Source of the DNA: DATJFH01 sp035495815
GTDB taxonomy: Bacteria; Acidobacteriota; Terriglobia; Bryobacterales; Bryobacteraceae
Reading direction: 5' to 3'
Length of the DNA: 35,657 bases
NCBI GenBank assembly: GCA_035495815.1
Contig: DATJFH010000034.1
Coordinates: 1 to 35,657 of the forward strand
Each line of letters opens with the position of its first letter. The stretch's first letter is position 1. Made by a program: the position numbers and the translations under genes. Positions 23,958 through 31,163 of the stretch are shown here, piece by piece. A model generated the notes under the pieces. It made no database searches. It saw only the letters and a list, made by a program, of their open reading frames with translations, and was not told where the DNA came from.

Positions 23958-25244
23958 TCACCGGTAGAATCCGCCCCCCACGCTGCGCATCGTCTTACCC
24001 CATAACGCCTGAACCAGCTCCGCGACGTCGGACTCCCGGGCCGCCAGCGCCTGCACATGCAATCCCGCCATCTCGTCCGTGCTGTCCGGCCCCCACCTCA
24101 CGCGGCGCGGCGGATGGCTGGGATTCCGGACATTGCCCTCCGAATTGTCATAGAGGAATTCCATCTCGAGCCGCGTGCCCTCGGGCAGGCGCAAAGGTAT
24201 CTTGTACCTGTACGGCTCCTGCCAGTTGAAATCCCAGTCCTGAATCCAGATCAGCCAGCGAACCGACCCGTCCGGCAGCCGGGCTACGCCTTTCATCTCC
24301 TTGCAGAGGTAATGCGCATGCGGAATGATCCCGATCACCTCCACGTCCACGGGAAGCGTGAAGTGATCGGTCACCTTGTACGCCTTCTCTCCCGCCGCAA
24401 TATCGATCCGCCGCGACCCCAGCGGAATATCGAGCAGACGCCGGCTCGGCGGACGGACGGTGAACCGGAACGCCACCTCCGCCTGCCCTGTCTCGACTTT
24501 GCCGGTGGGATGAAAATGGACCTGCAGCACCAGGTCCGACCTGGCGTCGAGCACGGCCGAGACTCCGTCCGGCATGCGGATGGACGGCGAGCCGGGCGAC
24601 CATCCCCCCAGCCCCGCGCCCGGTAAAAATCCCGGCGCTCCGAAGCACTCGTATCCGGCGCCCGGCGATGACTCTTTCTTTCGCGCCACTCCCGCCCTGT
24701 CGAGGAACAGCAGCGCGTGATGAACCACCTTGGGATTGCCCGGCCGGAATTCGATTGCGTCCGCATACCGGACCGACTTCAGCCCCAGCGGGATCACGAA
24801 ACACCGGTAAAGGTCCGGCCCTTCCGCCGGAACCGCGTACGATTGGATCATCCGGACCGAAAGGTCCGGATCCTTCAGCGCTCTGCCTCCAGCCGGCGGC
24901 AGCGGCGGTAATTCCGCTGGATCCCCTTCCCGCGCCCCGCCCCGGGCCCAGCGCCCCAGCGTGTCGATCTCGCTCTGCGTCAATCCGCGAGCGCCCTCGA
25001 AGTCCCCGTGTCCGGCCACCGGTTTCCAGGGCGGCATGTACCTGCTGGCCGTAACCTGCGCGATCAGCCCGGCCCGCTTGGCCGAATCCGCATAGCTGAC
25101 CAGCGGAAACGGCCCGGCTTCGCCCGTCCTATGGCAGGAGACACAGCGTTTGTACAGGATCGGCGCGACATCTCGCGTGAACGTCACTGGTCCGGTCGCC
25201 CAACCGGCCTGCGCCAGCCCCAGCGCCAGAATGAATGCGCGCAC
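23958..25244 (-). CDS. Cytochrome c / copper type II monooxygenase-like fusion
   Basis: A 428-residue exported protein. After a signal peptide (to about residue 17) comes a cytochrome c domain with the heme site CVSCH (34-38) and 'YMPPWKP' supplying a likely axial Met. The C-terminal part resembles ascorbate-dependent copper type II monooxygenases (PHM/DBM fold): 'VVHHALLF' (His175-176), 'LQVHFHPTG' (His243, His245), 'IPHAH' (308-311) and 'LEMEFLYDNS' (Met361). It could pass electrons from the heme to the copper sites. The start is taken as GTG 25244, which opens on the signal peptide. It diverges from the phosphodiester glycosidase gene with only 40 bases between starts. Confidence 0.8.
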   Translation of the reverse strand: MRAFILALGLAQAGWATGPVTFTRDVAPILYKRCVSCHRTGEAGPFPLVSYADSAKRAGLIAQVTASRYMPPWKPVAGHGDFEGARGLTQSEIDTLGRWARGGAREGDPAELPPLPPAGGRALKDPDLSVRMIQSYAVPAEGPDLYRCFVIPLGLKSVRYADAIEFRPGNPKVVHHALLFLDRAGVARKKESSPGAGYECFGAPGFLPGAGLGGWSPGSPSIRMPDGVSAVLDARSDLVLQVHFHPTGKVETGQAEVAFRFTVRPPSRRLLDIPLGSRRIDIAAGEKAYKVTDHFTLPVDVEVIGIIPHAHYLCKEMKGVARLPDGSVRWLIWIQDWDFNWQEPYRYKIPLRLPEGTRLEMEFLYDNSEGNVRNPSHPPRRVRWGPDSTDEMAGLHVQALAARESDVAELVQALWGKTMRSVGGGFYR

Positions 25245-25284
25245 GACTCCAGTATCGCCTGATCCTGTGGCATCGTATGGATGA

Positions 25285-26208
25285 ATGACTGTCGCGCTGC
25301 TTCTGCTATTGACCTGGAGCGGGCTGCTCGCCGGGCAGATCGTCGAGCGCCCGTTTCTCGGCGTCACCCACATCGCGCGCTCCGAAACACACCCGCGCAA
25401 GGTGAACATGCACATCGTGCTGATCGACCTGGAAGCGCGCGGAATCAGATTCAAGCTCACCTCGCCGGCCGGACCCCTCGAAACCGTCCGCCGGACCACG
25501 CTGCAGTTCCTCAATCAGGAACACGCCCAGGTAGCCATCAACAGCCATTTCTTCCTTCCCTACCCTTCTCGTAAGCCCCACTCGCTCCTGGTCGGCCTGG
25601 CCGCCTCGAATGGCGCTGTCTACTCCGCATTCGAGTCGCCTCGGCAATCGTACGCCCTGGTCGCCGACGCCCCGGCCCTCAATATCGATGCCCGCAATCG
25701 CGCCTCGATCGTGCATCGCGACAAGACTATCGGCGATGGGAAGCACGTGATCGAAAACGTGACGTTGTGGAACGCCGTCTCGGGCTCGGCCCAGATCGTC
25801 ACCAACGGCGTCAAGACCATCCCGGTCTACGCCGATCAGCAGCATCCGGACGGTGCATTGACGCCCGGCGGCCGCCGAAAGTATTCGAACGCGCTTTCCT
25901 GGTACGACGTCCCGACTGCCCGTACATCGATCGGCCTGACGGAGGATACCCGAACCCTGGTGCTGTTCACAGTCGACAGAGCCGCCGGAAGCCTTGGACT
26001 CAAAGTTGGAGAGGTGGCCGATCTTCTTATTAAGGAGTACGCCGTCTATAACGCCCTCAACCTCGACGGGGGCGGCTCGACCACCCTCGCCATGCAGAAC
26101 CCTGTGACCGGAAAGGGCGTAGTTCGTAACGTTCCCTCGGACAAGCGGGGCGTCCGGCCGGTCGCCAGCAGCCTGGCAGTCTTCGCTGCCAGCGCTCCGC
26201 CCCGCTGA
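25285..26208 (+). CDS. Phosphodiester glycosidase (NAGPA) family protein
   Basis: A 307-residue exported protein with a signal peptide ('VALLLLLTWSGLLAGQ'). The NAGPA fold, which removes GlcNAc or other sugars from phosphodiester links, is shown by 'VAINSHFF' near residue 86, 'IGLTEDTRTLVLFTVD' near 220, and the hallmark 'ALNLDGGGSTTLAMQN' near 258. Bacterial members act on exopolysaccharide or teichoic-type phosphodiesters; the substrate here is unknown. ATG 25285 is preceded by a weak GGATGA. Confidence 0.85.
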   Translation: MTVALLLLLTWSGLLAGQIVERPFLGVTHIARSETHPRKVNMHIVLIDLEARGIRFKLTSPAGPLETVRRTTLQFLNQEHAQVAINSHFFLPYPSRKPHSLLVGLAASNGAVYSAFESPRQSYALVADAPALNIDARNRASIVHRDKTIGDGKHVIENVTLWNAVSGSAQIVTNGVKTIPVYADQQHPDGALTPGGRRKYSNALSWYDVPTARTSIGLTEDTRTLVLFTVDRAAGSLGLKVGEVADLLIKEYAVYNALNLDGGGSTTLAMQNPVTGKGVVRNVPSDKRGVRPVASSLAVFAASAPPR

Positions 26209-26228
26209 GCCGCCGCGATCCTTCCCGG

Positions 26229-26927
26229 CTAGCCTTTCCGCGCGCCGAAAGCGGCGAAGCAGCTGTTCTTGTGGAGAATCTCCACCTCGGAGAAACCGCA
26301 CTCCCGCAACAGATCGATCTGAAACAGCAGCGGCCGAGGAGTGTCCTCGTACTCGACGTATTCGAAAACATGACGCCGGTACTCCTCGCCTTTGAAGCCT
26401 GTGAGGTAGTCGCCGTAGCGCGACCACATCAGCTCCTGCACCGCGGGCATCGAGTGGGAGATCAGATCGGAGATCCAGAACGATCCGCCCGGACGCAGGC
26501 TCCGGTAGACCTTTCCGAACACGGACCGCCACTCCGGCTCGCCGCGCAGGTGATGGAACACGGCCGCGCCGACGGCGATGTCCACGCTCTCCTCCGCCAG
26601 CTCAACCTCGCGAATGTCACCCTGAATCGCGCGCGTCCGGCCGCCCAGCCGCTCGGTGGCCCGCTCCAGCATGGGCAGGCTCAGGTCGATCAGCGTGACT
26701 TCGAGCGAGGGCAGAAACTGGCGCAGCTTCAGCGAGAGGTTCCCCGCGCCGCAGCCGATATCGACCATCGCCGCGGCGTTCGGCGTCGTACTCGCGGCAG
26801 CCTGCGCGATCAATTCCATCGACAGCGGCGCGTCGATCGTGGCCGATTGCCCCGTCTCGAGGTTCGAAAAACGCTCGACGTCCTTATCGAAACGGGCGCG
26901 GATCTGTTCTGGTGTGGATTTTGTCAA
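26229..26927 (-). CDS. Class I SAM-dependent methyltransferase
   Basis: A 232-residue methyltransferase. It begins with the helical cap 'RARFDKDVERFSNLETGQ', which is common in this group, followed by motif I 'VDIGCGAGNLSLKL' (55-68), 'VTLIDLS', 'AIQGDIREVEL' and 'AVFHHLRGEPEW'. I take TTG 26927 as start: no ATG precedes the conserved cap except far upstream, where the frame runs antisense to the divergent FrnE-like gene. A TATCCT hexamer about 7 bases upstream would make the message nearly leaderless. Substrate unknown. Confidence 0.8.
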   Translation of the reverse strand: MTKSTPEQIRARFDKDVERFSNLETGQSATIDAPLSMELIAQAAASTTPNAAAMVDIGCGAGNLSLKLRQFLPSLEVTLIDLSLPMLERATERLGGRTRAIQGDIREVELAEESVDIAVGAAVFHHLRGEPEWRSVFGKVYRSLRPGGSFWISDLISHSMPAVQELMWSRYGDYLTGFKGEEYRRHVFEYVEYEDTPRPLLFQIDLLRECGFSEVEILHKNSCFAAFGARKG

Positions 26928-26961
26928 ACGATTCCAGGATACACTGATCTTTCGGGACGAA

Positions 26962-27594
26962 ATGAAGCTCGAAGTCGAAATCATTTCGGATGTGATCTGC
27001 CCCTGGTGCTTCATCGGCAAGCGCCGCTTCGAGAGCGCGCTGCGCAGGCTCCCGGGCGTGGAAACACAAGTCCGCTGGCTGCCGTTCCAATTGAATCCCG
27101 CCATGCCGCCCGGGGGAATGGAGCGGCGGCTGTACCGGACGCGCAAGTTCGGAAGCTGGGAGCAGTCAAAGGCCCTCGATGCGCAGCTCGTTCTGGCCGG
27201 GGCCGGAGAGAGGATCGCCTTCGCCTTCGACCGCATCGAGCGGACTCCCAATACTTTCGACGCGCACCGGCTGATCTGGCTGGCCGGAGAGCAGGGAATC
27301 CAGGACGCCATCGTCGAAGCGCTCTTCCAGGCATACTTCGTCGAGGCTCGCGACATCGGCGACCGGAACGTGCTGAGGGCCGTTGCCGCCGGCGCGGGCC
27401 TTGAGACGGCGGGCTTTTTCGAGAGCGGGCGCGGAGCCCGCGAGGTGCAGGCCGAGGAGTCCTGGGCGCGCAGCGAGGGAATTCAGGGCGTGCCGCTGTT
27501 TGTGATCAACGGCACGGAAGTAATCTCGGGCGCCCAGAACCCGGAAACGATAGCTGTGGCTCTAAACCGCGCGGCCCGCACTGTCGCGCGCTGA
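26962..27594 (+). CDS. FrnE-like DsbA family oxidoreductase
   Basis: A 210-residue thioredoxin-fold protein. The active site is 'CPWC' (14-17) in 'SDVICPWCFIGKRRF', which is characteristic of the FrnE/2-hydroxychromene-isomerase-like branch of the DsbA family. The cis-Pro loop is 'GIQGVPLFVINGTEVISGAQ'. No signal peptide is present, so it acts in the cytoplasm, probably in thiol-disulfide exchange. The divergent methyltransferase start is 34 bases away. Here both active-site cysteines are encoded by TGC, not TGA. Confidence 0.9.
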   Translation: MKLEVEIISDVICPWCFIGKRRFESALRRLPGVETQVRWLPFQLNPAMPPGGMERRLYRTRKFGSWEQSKALDAQLVLAGAGERIAFAFDRIERTPNTFDAHRLIWLAGEQGIQDAIVEALFQAYFVEARDIGDRNVLRAVAAGAGLETAGFFESGRGAREVQAEESWARSEGIQGVPLFVINGTEVISGAQNPETIAVALNRAARTVAR

Positions 27595-27602
27595 CGTTAC
27601 GG

Positions 27603-28166
27603 TTACGCCGGCCTCCGCGCCACAAGCTCGGAGACACCGTATTTGTGCCCGGGGTCCTTCGGCTGACCCTCGTACTCGTGCAGAACTTCCCATCCCGCGA
27701 AGTAGCCCTTTAATTCACCCGGACGCAGACGCTTGAAAGTCGGCTCCTCACCCGGTCCGGTGATATGGACAATCGCCAGAATCAATCCGCCCGGCTTGAC
27801 GCCGCGCCGGGCAGGCTCGAACAGGTCGCGTTGCAGATAGTAGCTGAAGACGATCAGGTCCCAGGATTCAGGTTCTATCGCGTATCCCCCGTTTTCCAGG
27901 TCCGCCACCCGCGCGTCGATCCTCAGCCCGCGCTCCGATGCCCGCCGGCGCAGAATGCCGATCGCCGCCTCCGCGCCGTCCACCGCCGCCACCCGCCACC
28001 CGCGCTCCGCCAGCCAAAGGGCGTTCCGTCCGGCGCCGCAGGCGAGGTCGAGCGCACGACCGGGAGGCAGCCGCTCTGCTGTTTCTACCAGCAGCGCCAC
28101 CGGGTCCGTGCCCGCGTGCTCTCCTTCCTGCGCCAGGTAGCGCTCGTTCCAGCCCTTCAGGTCCAC
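27603..28166 (-). CDS. Class I SAM-dependent methyltransferase (TehB-like)
   Basis: A 187-residue methyltransferase of the short TehB/thiopurine-like group. It starts 'LKGWNERYLAQEG', has motif I 'ALDLACGAGRNALWLAERG' (38-56), acidic 'VAAVDGAE', and the conserved 'FSYYLQRDLFEPARRGVKPGG' block. Tellurite or other metalloid substrates have been proposed for relatives, not shown here. The start is a GTG. A damaged copy of the segment at 27775-27900 exists at 33081-33170. It lies 127 bases after the HMA gene in transcription order. Confidence 0.88.
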   Translation of the reverse strand: MDLKGWNERYLAQEGEHAGTDPVALLVETAERLPPGRALDLACGAGRNALWLAERGWRVAAVDGAEAAIGILRRRASERGLRIDARVADLENGGYAIEPESWDLIVFSYYLQRDLFEPARRGVKPGGLILAIVHITGPGEEPTFKRLRPGELKGYFAGWEVLHEYEGQPKDPGHKYGVSELVARRPA

Positions 28167-28293
28167 TCCTATGAGGTTCGCATGACTTGCTCACAGGAAG
28201 CGCAGGAAGTTCGCCAGATCCAGCGTGCGCCCCTCGGACAGGTTGTTTCTGCTTTGACTGAAATCTTTGTTTGCTGGAGGCCTGATTGTCCCC

Positions 28294-28761
28294 TCACTGA
28301 CTGACCCGTTTGAGATTCAGGATCTTCAGCTCCATCGGATCCGGGCGATCGTCCAGGATCGCTTCGATCAGAACCGGAGTATCGCGTGGAATGGGATCGG
28401 CTCCCGCGAACCGGAAAGCATACGCCTCTTTGGCCGCAATAAAGAACTGCTTTCCGCCCTGCTCCCGGAAGCACCCTCGCACTCTGATCTGGAACTGCGT
28501 CACTCCCACTTCCAGCTCATGCAGAACCTCCCGGATGCGCCGAGGAGAGAAAGCGGCTCCCGGTCTGTAGGAGATGATGATCGATTCGTTGGCACGGCTG
28601 ATGGCAACCCGCTCGACGCCTGCCATGCGTTTGAGATGAATCTCTGAAACAGCGGCGCAAACGCCACAGGAAATGCCCGTGGTACGAATGGAAACCTGTT
28701 CAACCTGGGCCGGCAGCGGCATTGCGGAGAGCAGCAGCAGGGATAGCGGCAGCGCTCTCAT
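28294..28761 (-). CDS. Exported heavy-metal-associated (HMA) domain protein, MerP-like
   Basis: A 155-residue protein with a signal peptide ('ALPLSLLLLSAMPLPAQ') and an HMA domain at about 21-90. The metal site is Cys32-x-x-Cys35 in 'TTGISCGVCAAVSE', followed by the family's 'VERVAISRANESIIISY'. It is longer than MerP, with an additional C-terminal domain of about 65 residues containing 'GCFREQGGKQFF'. The ATG at 28761 overlaps the stop of the MerT-like gene by 4 bases (ATGA), so the two are translationally coupled like merT-merP. It probably binds a soft metal ion in the periplasm and hands it to the membrane protein. Confidence 0.85.
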   Translation of the reverse strand: MRALPLSLLLLSAMPLPAQVEQVSIRTTGISCGVCAAVSEIHLKRMAGVERVAISRANESIIISYRPGAAFSPRRIREVLHELEVGVTQFQIRVRGCFREQGGKQFFIAAKEAYAFRFAGADPIPRDTPVLIEAILDDRPDPMELKILNLKRVSQ

Positions 28762-29078
28762 CGATAGCGAACCGAAAGCACGATCCAGCTTGCGACAGCC
28801 ATGAGGTTCAGCGCCAGGCTCAGGCCGAGAATCGTCTTCACCCCCCACCGGCGCAAAGTGGGCGGACGTTGGCGCACGATCCAGAGTTGGTAAAGAAGCG
28901 TCCCCATAGCCACCGTGAAAAACAGCGGCTGCAAACGCTGGAGCCAGATCAGACACCCCGCGTTCAGCAACGAAAACAGGCCAAGTCCTGCCAGGACTTG
29001 CGGAAGCACTCATCAGCTTGGCGTCAATAGCGCCGCAAGGATGGAAACCATCCCGGCGGGCTTCGGGTCCGTGTTCAT
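28758..29078 (-). CDS. MerT-like membrane transporter with two in-frame UGA codons (candidate Sec-Sec protein)
   Basis: From ATG 29078 the frame reads 21 residues ('NTDPKPAGMVSILAALLTPS'), then TGA TGA (29015-29010), then 83 more residues beginning 'VLPQVLAGLGLFSLL' to a stop that overlaps the HMA start. Read through, it is 106 residues with three membrane segments (about 10-37, 44-64 and 77-101), the MerT layout. The two TGAs fall where MerT has its first-helix Cys-Cys pair (consensus like 'SSCCVLPLVLAGLG'). A hairpin fitting the bacterial SECIS pattern follows. I infer two adjacent selenocysteines for a soft metal. The second MerT cysteine pair is absent. A pseudogene is the alternative, but there is no other damage. 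A GTG restart at 29009 would lose most of helix 1. Confidence 0.72.
28982..29000 (-). promoter_or_regulatory. Candidate bacterial SECIS element
   Basis: On the minus strand CAAGTCCT-GGC-AGGACTTG forms a perfect 8-bp stem with a three-base loop. The loop begins 17 nt after the second TGA and 20 nt after the first. The known bacterial rule (SelB-binding stem-loop just 3' of the UGA, loop about 16-37 nt away, a G among the first two loop bases) is met. It lies within the coding frame ('QVLAGL'). Confidence 0.65.
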
Positions 29079-29098
29079 TTTTCCGGCCCCGGATTCAT
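29075..29098 (-). promoter_or_regulatory. Seven-codon mini-ORF coupled to the MerT-like start
   Basis: ATG 29098 opens a frame MNPGPEK whose TGA (29077-29075) overlaps the ATG of the MerT-like gene (29078) in the arrangement ATGA. GAGG lies 2-6 bases before it, while the MerT-like ATG itself has only a weak ribosome site. It could deliver ribosomes to the MerT-like start. It may be chance. Confidence 0.3.
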
Positions 29099-29105
29099 CG
29101 CCTCG

Positions 29106-29855
29106 TCATTGCATCGCATTCAGAGATTCCCTCACGCTGGGATGTTTTCCAGCCTCGACCTCCGTGCGGCGGAGTGAGTGGAACCGGGTCAATACGGCAT
29201 TGGCGTTGGCCAAGGCCACCACACGCTCGGTGAAGGCGGCCAGCTTTGACCCGGGGACCGCGTACAAGGACACCCCCGGCGTCAACACGTCAAGATATGC
29301 CCGCGCTCCGCAACACCCGAGGCTCAGCGCCGTCCGGCCGGTGTTGATGGCGTGGGGCACGACGCCGCACGCGGGGCGGCCGAGCGCGGGCGGCAGGCCA
29401 TTCTCGAGTTGCTGCGATGCCTCCGACAGAATCAGCGCCTGTTCGGCTTCGACGAACAGCAGCACGGCATCCGGCGGAACCGGGATGGAAGCCAGTGGAC
29501 CATACACAACTACTTTCGCCTCGCGCTGAAGCACCGGAATCAAAGCCAAATCTTCGGGACGGACGTAATCGAGGTCGGCGAACACCTTCAGGGCATCCTG
29601 GAGGTCGCTCTGTCCCTCACCGCTGCTCGGCAGATGATGCGTATAGACGCCCACGGCGCACAGGTTGTGGTCCCTGGGAACAGTAGCGAAAACCCGGCCG
29701 GCGGCCTCCTGCCAGAAACGGCAGCCTGCCGGCGCCAGCCCTTCATAAAGCGTCACGCCTGCCGGCACGGTGTCGGTAAATGCGATCGCCACGGGAGGCT
29801 GGCTGAGATGCAGTGAGTTCGTGAGCGTTCGAGCAATCGTTTCAAGTGAAGTCAT
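29106..29855 (-). CDS. DUF169 family protein
   Basis: A 249-residue cytosolic protein of the DUF169 family. Recognisable parts are 'PPVAIAFTDTVP' near 20-31, 'APAGCRFWQEA' (Cys45), 'DHNLCAVGVYTHH' (Cys66), 'GRPACGVVPHA' (Cys163) and 'LSLGCCGARAYLDV' (Cys181-Cys182). The conserved cysteines suggest metal, metalloid or redox chemistry; the family's function is unknown to me. It starts 12 bases after the beta-helix gene and ends 27 bases before the MerT-like ATG, in the same frame, so it is likely co-transcribed with the MerT-like/HMA pair. Confidence 0.85.
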   Translation of the reverse strand: MTSLETIARTLTNSLHLSQPPVAIAFTDTVPAGVTLYEGLAPAGCRFWQEAAGRVFATVPRDHNLCAVGVYTHHLPSSGEGQSDLQDALKVFADLDYVRPEDLALIPVLQREAKVVVYGPLASIPVPPDAVLLFVEAEQALILSEASQQLENGLPPALGRPACGVVPHAINTGRTALSLGCCGARAYLDVLTPGVSLYAVPGSKLAAFTERVVALANANAVLTRFHSLRRTEVEAGKHPSVRESLNAMQ

Positions 29856-29867
29856 CTCGGTGAGCCG

Positions 29868-31025
29868 TTACTTCTGCTGCAAATGAACGACGAGCTCGGC
29901 CAGCGTATAGTCCGAAGTCAGCGGCCTCCCGCCAGACACATCCTGCAGATAGAACGTCATGCCCTCGCGAACCCAACTGCCCGTCTGAATCGATCCGCGA
30001 TTGACCGTGGTCGTCAGGAGAATGCCGTCCGGGCTGCCGATACGAATCTCGATCAGTTCCGCATCCGGCGCATTCCAACTGATCGTTGTCGACCCAAGTG
30101 AGGCGTTTCCGGTGACCGGTATCGGATTCGGGCTCGCGCTAAGAGTGGGACCTATGGAGGGGCACGGCGCGTTCACCGAGGTGAAGCAGGTGTTGCCCAC
30201 GAAGTCATTGGCGCCCGGCGTGGCCAGATTCTGGACGTCGAAGCCCGAAGTTGCCGAGGCATGGTCGACCGACGTCTCCACGCTGGGATTTCCCATGATG
30301 AAGTTCTTCCGAAGCATATTTCCCGCCGTTCCCGGAAACAGGATTATCCCGTTCACATTCCCGACAATCATGTTCTCTTCGATGACGTTGCCGGTAACGC
30401 TGGAGCCGCCGGGCGTACCAATTCCGTAGTTATTGCCTGGAGTCGAGTACCCATTTCCACTAATCCGGTTCGCACGGAGCCGGTTGCGACTAGCGCCTCC
30501 GGCGAGTCATATACCTCCGCAGGCTGCGGTGGGGCTTCCGTTTCGGACTGAGACGTTGTTCTCCAGCAGGTTGTTCGATCCATTGTTCACCTGAAAGCCG
30601 GAGGCGCAGTTGGTGGAACTCGTCAAGTCCCTGATTGTCGAGCCGCTACTGTTGTTCAGCAGGATGCCCTGAGCCCGGAATCGTTGGATCAGCCCAGGAC
30701 CGCGGATCGTTACATTATTGAAACCGTTCAGGAAGATGCCGAACTCCCCGCCAGGAGGAGTGACGCCAATGCAGGCCTTGGCCGGATCGGCGAGCCCCGT
30801 CATCGTGAAGCCATTCAAGTCCAACGTCAGGCCGGAAGCTCCAAAAGCGATGCAGGCAGCGCCGGTGACCGAGCAGGTCACGTCACCGACGAGCTTACTG
30901 TCATCCGTAATCGTCAGGGTAGTAGTAATGTCGCCGCTGATGTCTGTCGCCTGGGTGCTGCCCGCGCACGCCAGGAGCACAACAATAAATGAAGCAAATT
31001 TCGCAGGTGTTTTCAAACGTGCCAT
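29868..31025 (-). pseudogene. Right-handed beta-helix secreted protein interrupted by in-frame TGA
   Basis: ATG 31025 (GGAG 7 bases upstream) opens a signal peptide ('FASFIVVLLACAGSTQA') and a parallel beta-helix ('LTLDLNGFTMTGL', 'FLNGFNNVTIRGPG', 'NNGSNNLLENNVSVRNG'). After 172 codons a TGA at 30509-30507 stops it. The same frame then continues for 212 codons with the same repeat style ('SRNRLRANRISGNGYS', 'GGSSVTGNVIEENMIVGN') and a C-terminal beta domain ending 'DYTLAELVVHLQQK'. The context 'CGGI-stop-LAGGAS' suits a Trp (TGG to TGA), so a single nonsense change or sequencing error is most likely. No SECIS-like hairpin at the right distance follows. NosD/pectate-lyase-like in fold; ligand unknown. 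Confidence 0.72.
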
Positions 31026-31163
31026 CTCGATCTCCGATTTGTTGCTCTCATTTTGCCGATCCAGCTTTCGATCCAGTACAATTGACTTTGGCCCACAGCC
31101 CACACTAAGCGCAGCTGTCATGGGAGTCTTGAAGGAAACCTGAATTCTTTCTGAAGGCCGGCG

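Noticed and set aside
22315..23967. Plus-strand open frame of 550 residues.
   Set aside because: Antisense shadow of ssb and the mutarotase; no family motifs and a composition biased to Arg, His and Val.
28203..28290. Minus-strand fragment reading 'NLSEGRTLDLANFLRFL' before a stop, between the HMA and TehB-like genes.
   Set aside because: It resembles the end of cytochrome-type dehydrogenases, but only about 20 residues are recognisable and no upstream part exists, so it cannot be supported as a gene remnant.
28294..29013. A longer start for the HMA gene at 29013 giving 239 residues.
   Set aside because: The added N-terminus is out of frame with the MerT-like gene and has no motif. ATG 28761 begins a clear signal peptide and overlaps the upstream stop as ATGA.
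30480..30509. Selenocysteine at the TGA in the beta-helix gene.
   Set aside because: The only nearby hairpin (GCCGG/CCGGC with an inner GCG/CGC) has its loop about 13 nt after the TGA and lacks a G in the first two loop bases. The context fits a lost Trp codon better than a redox residue.
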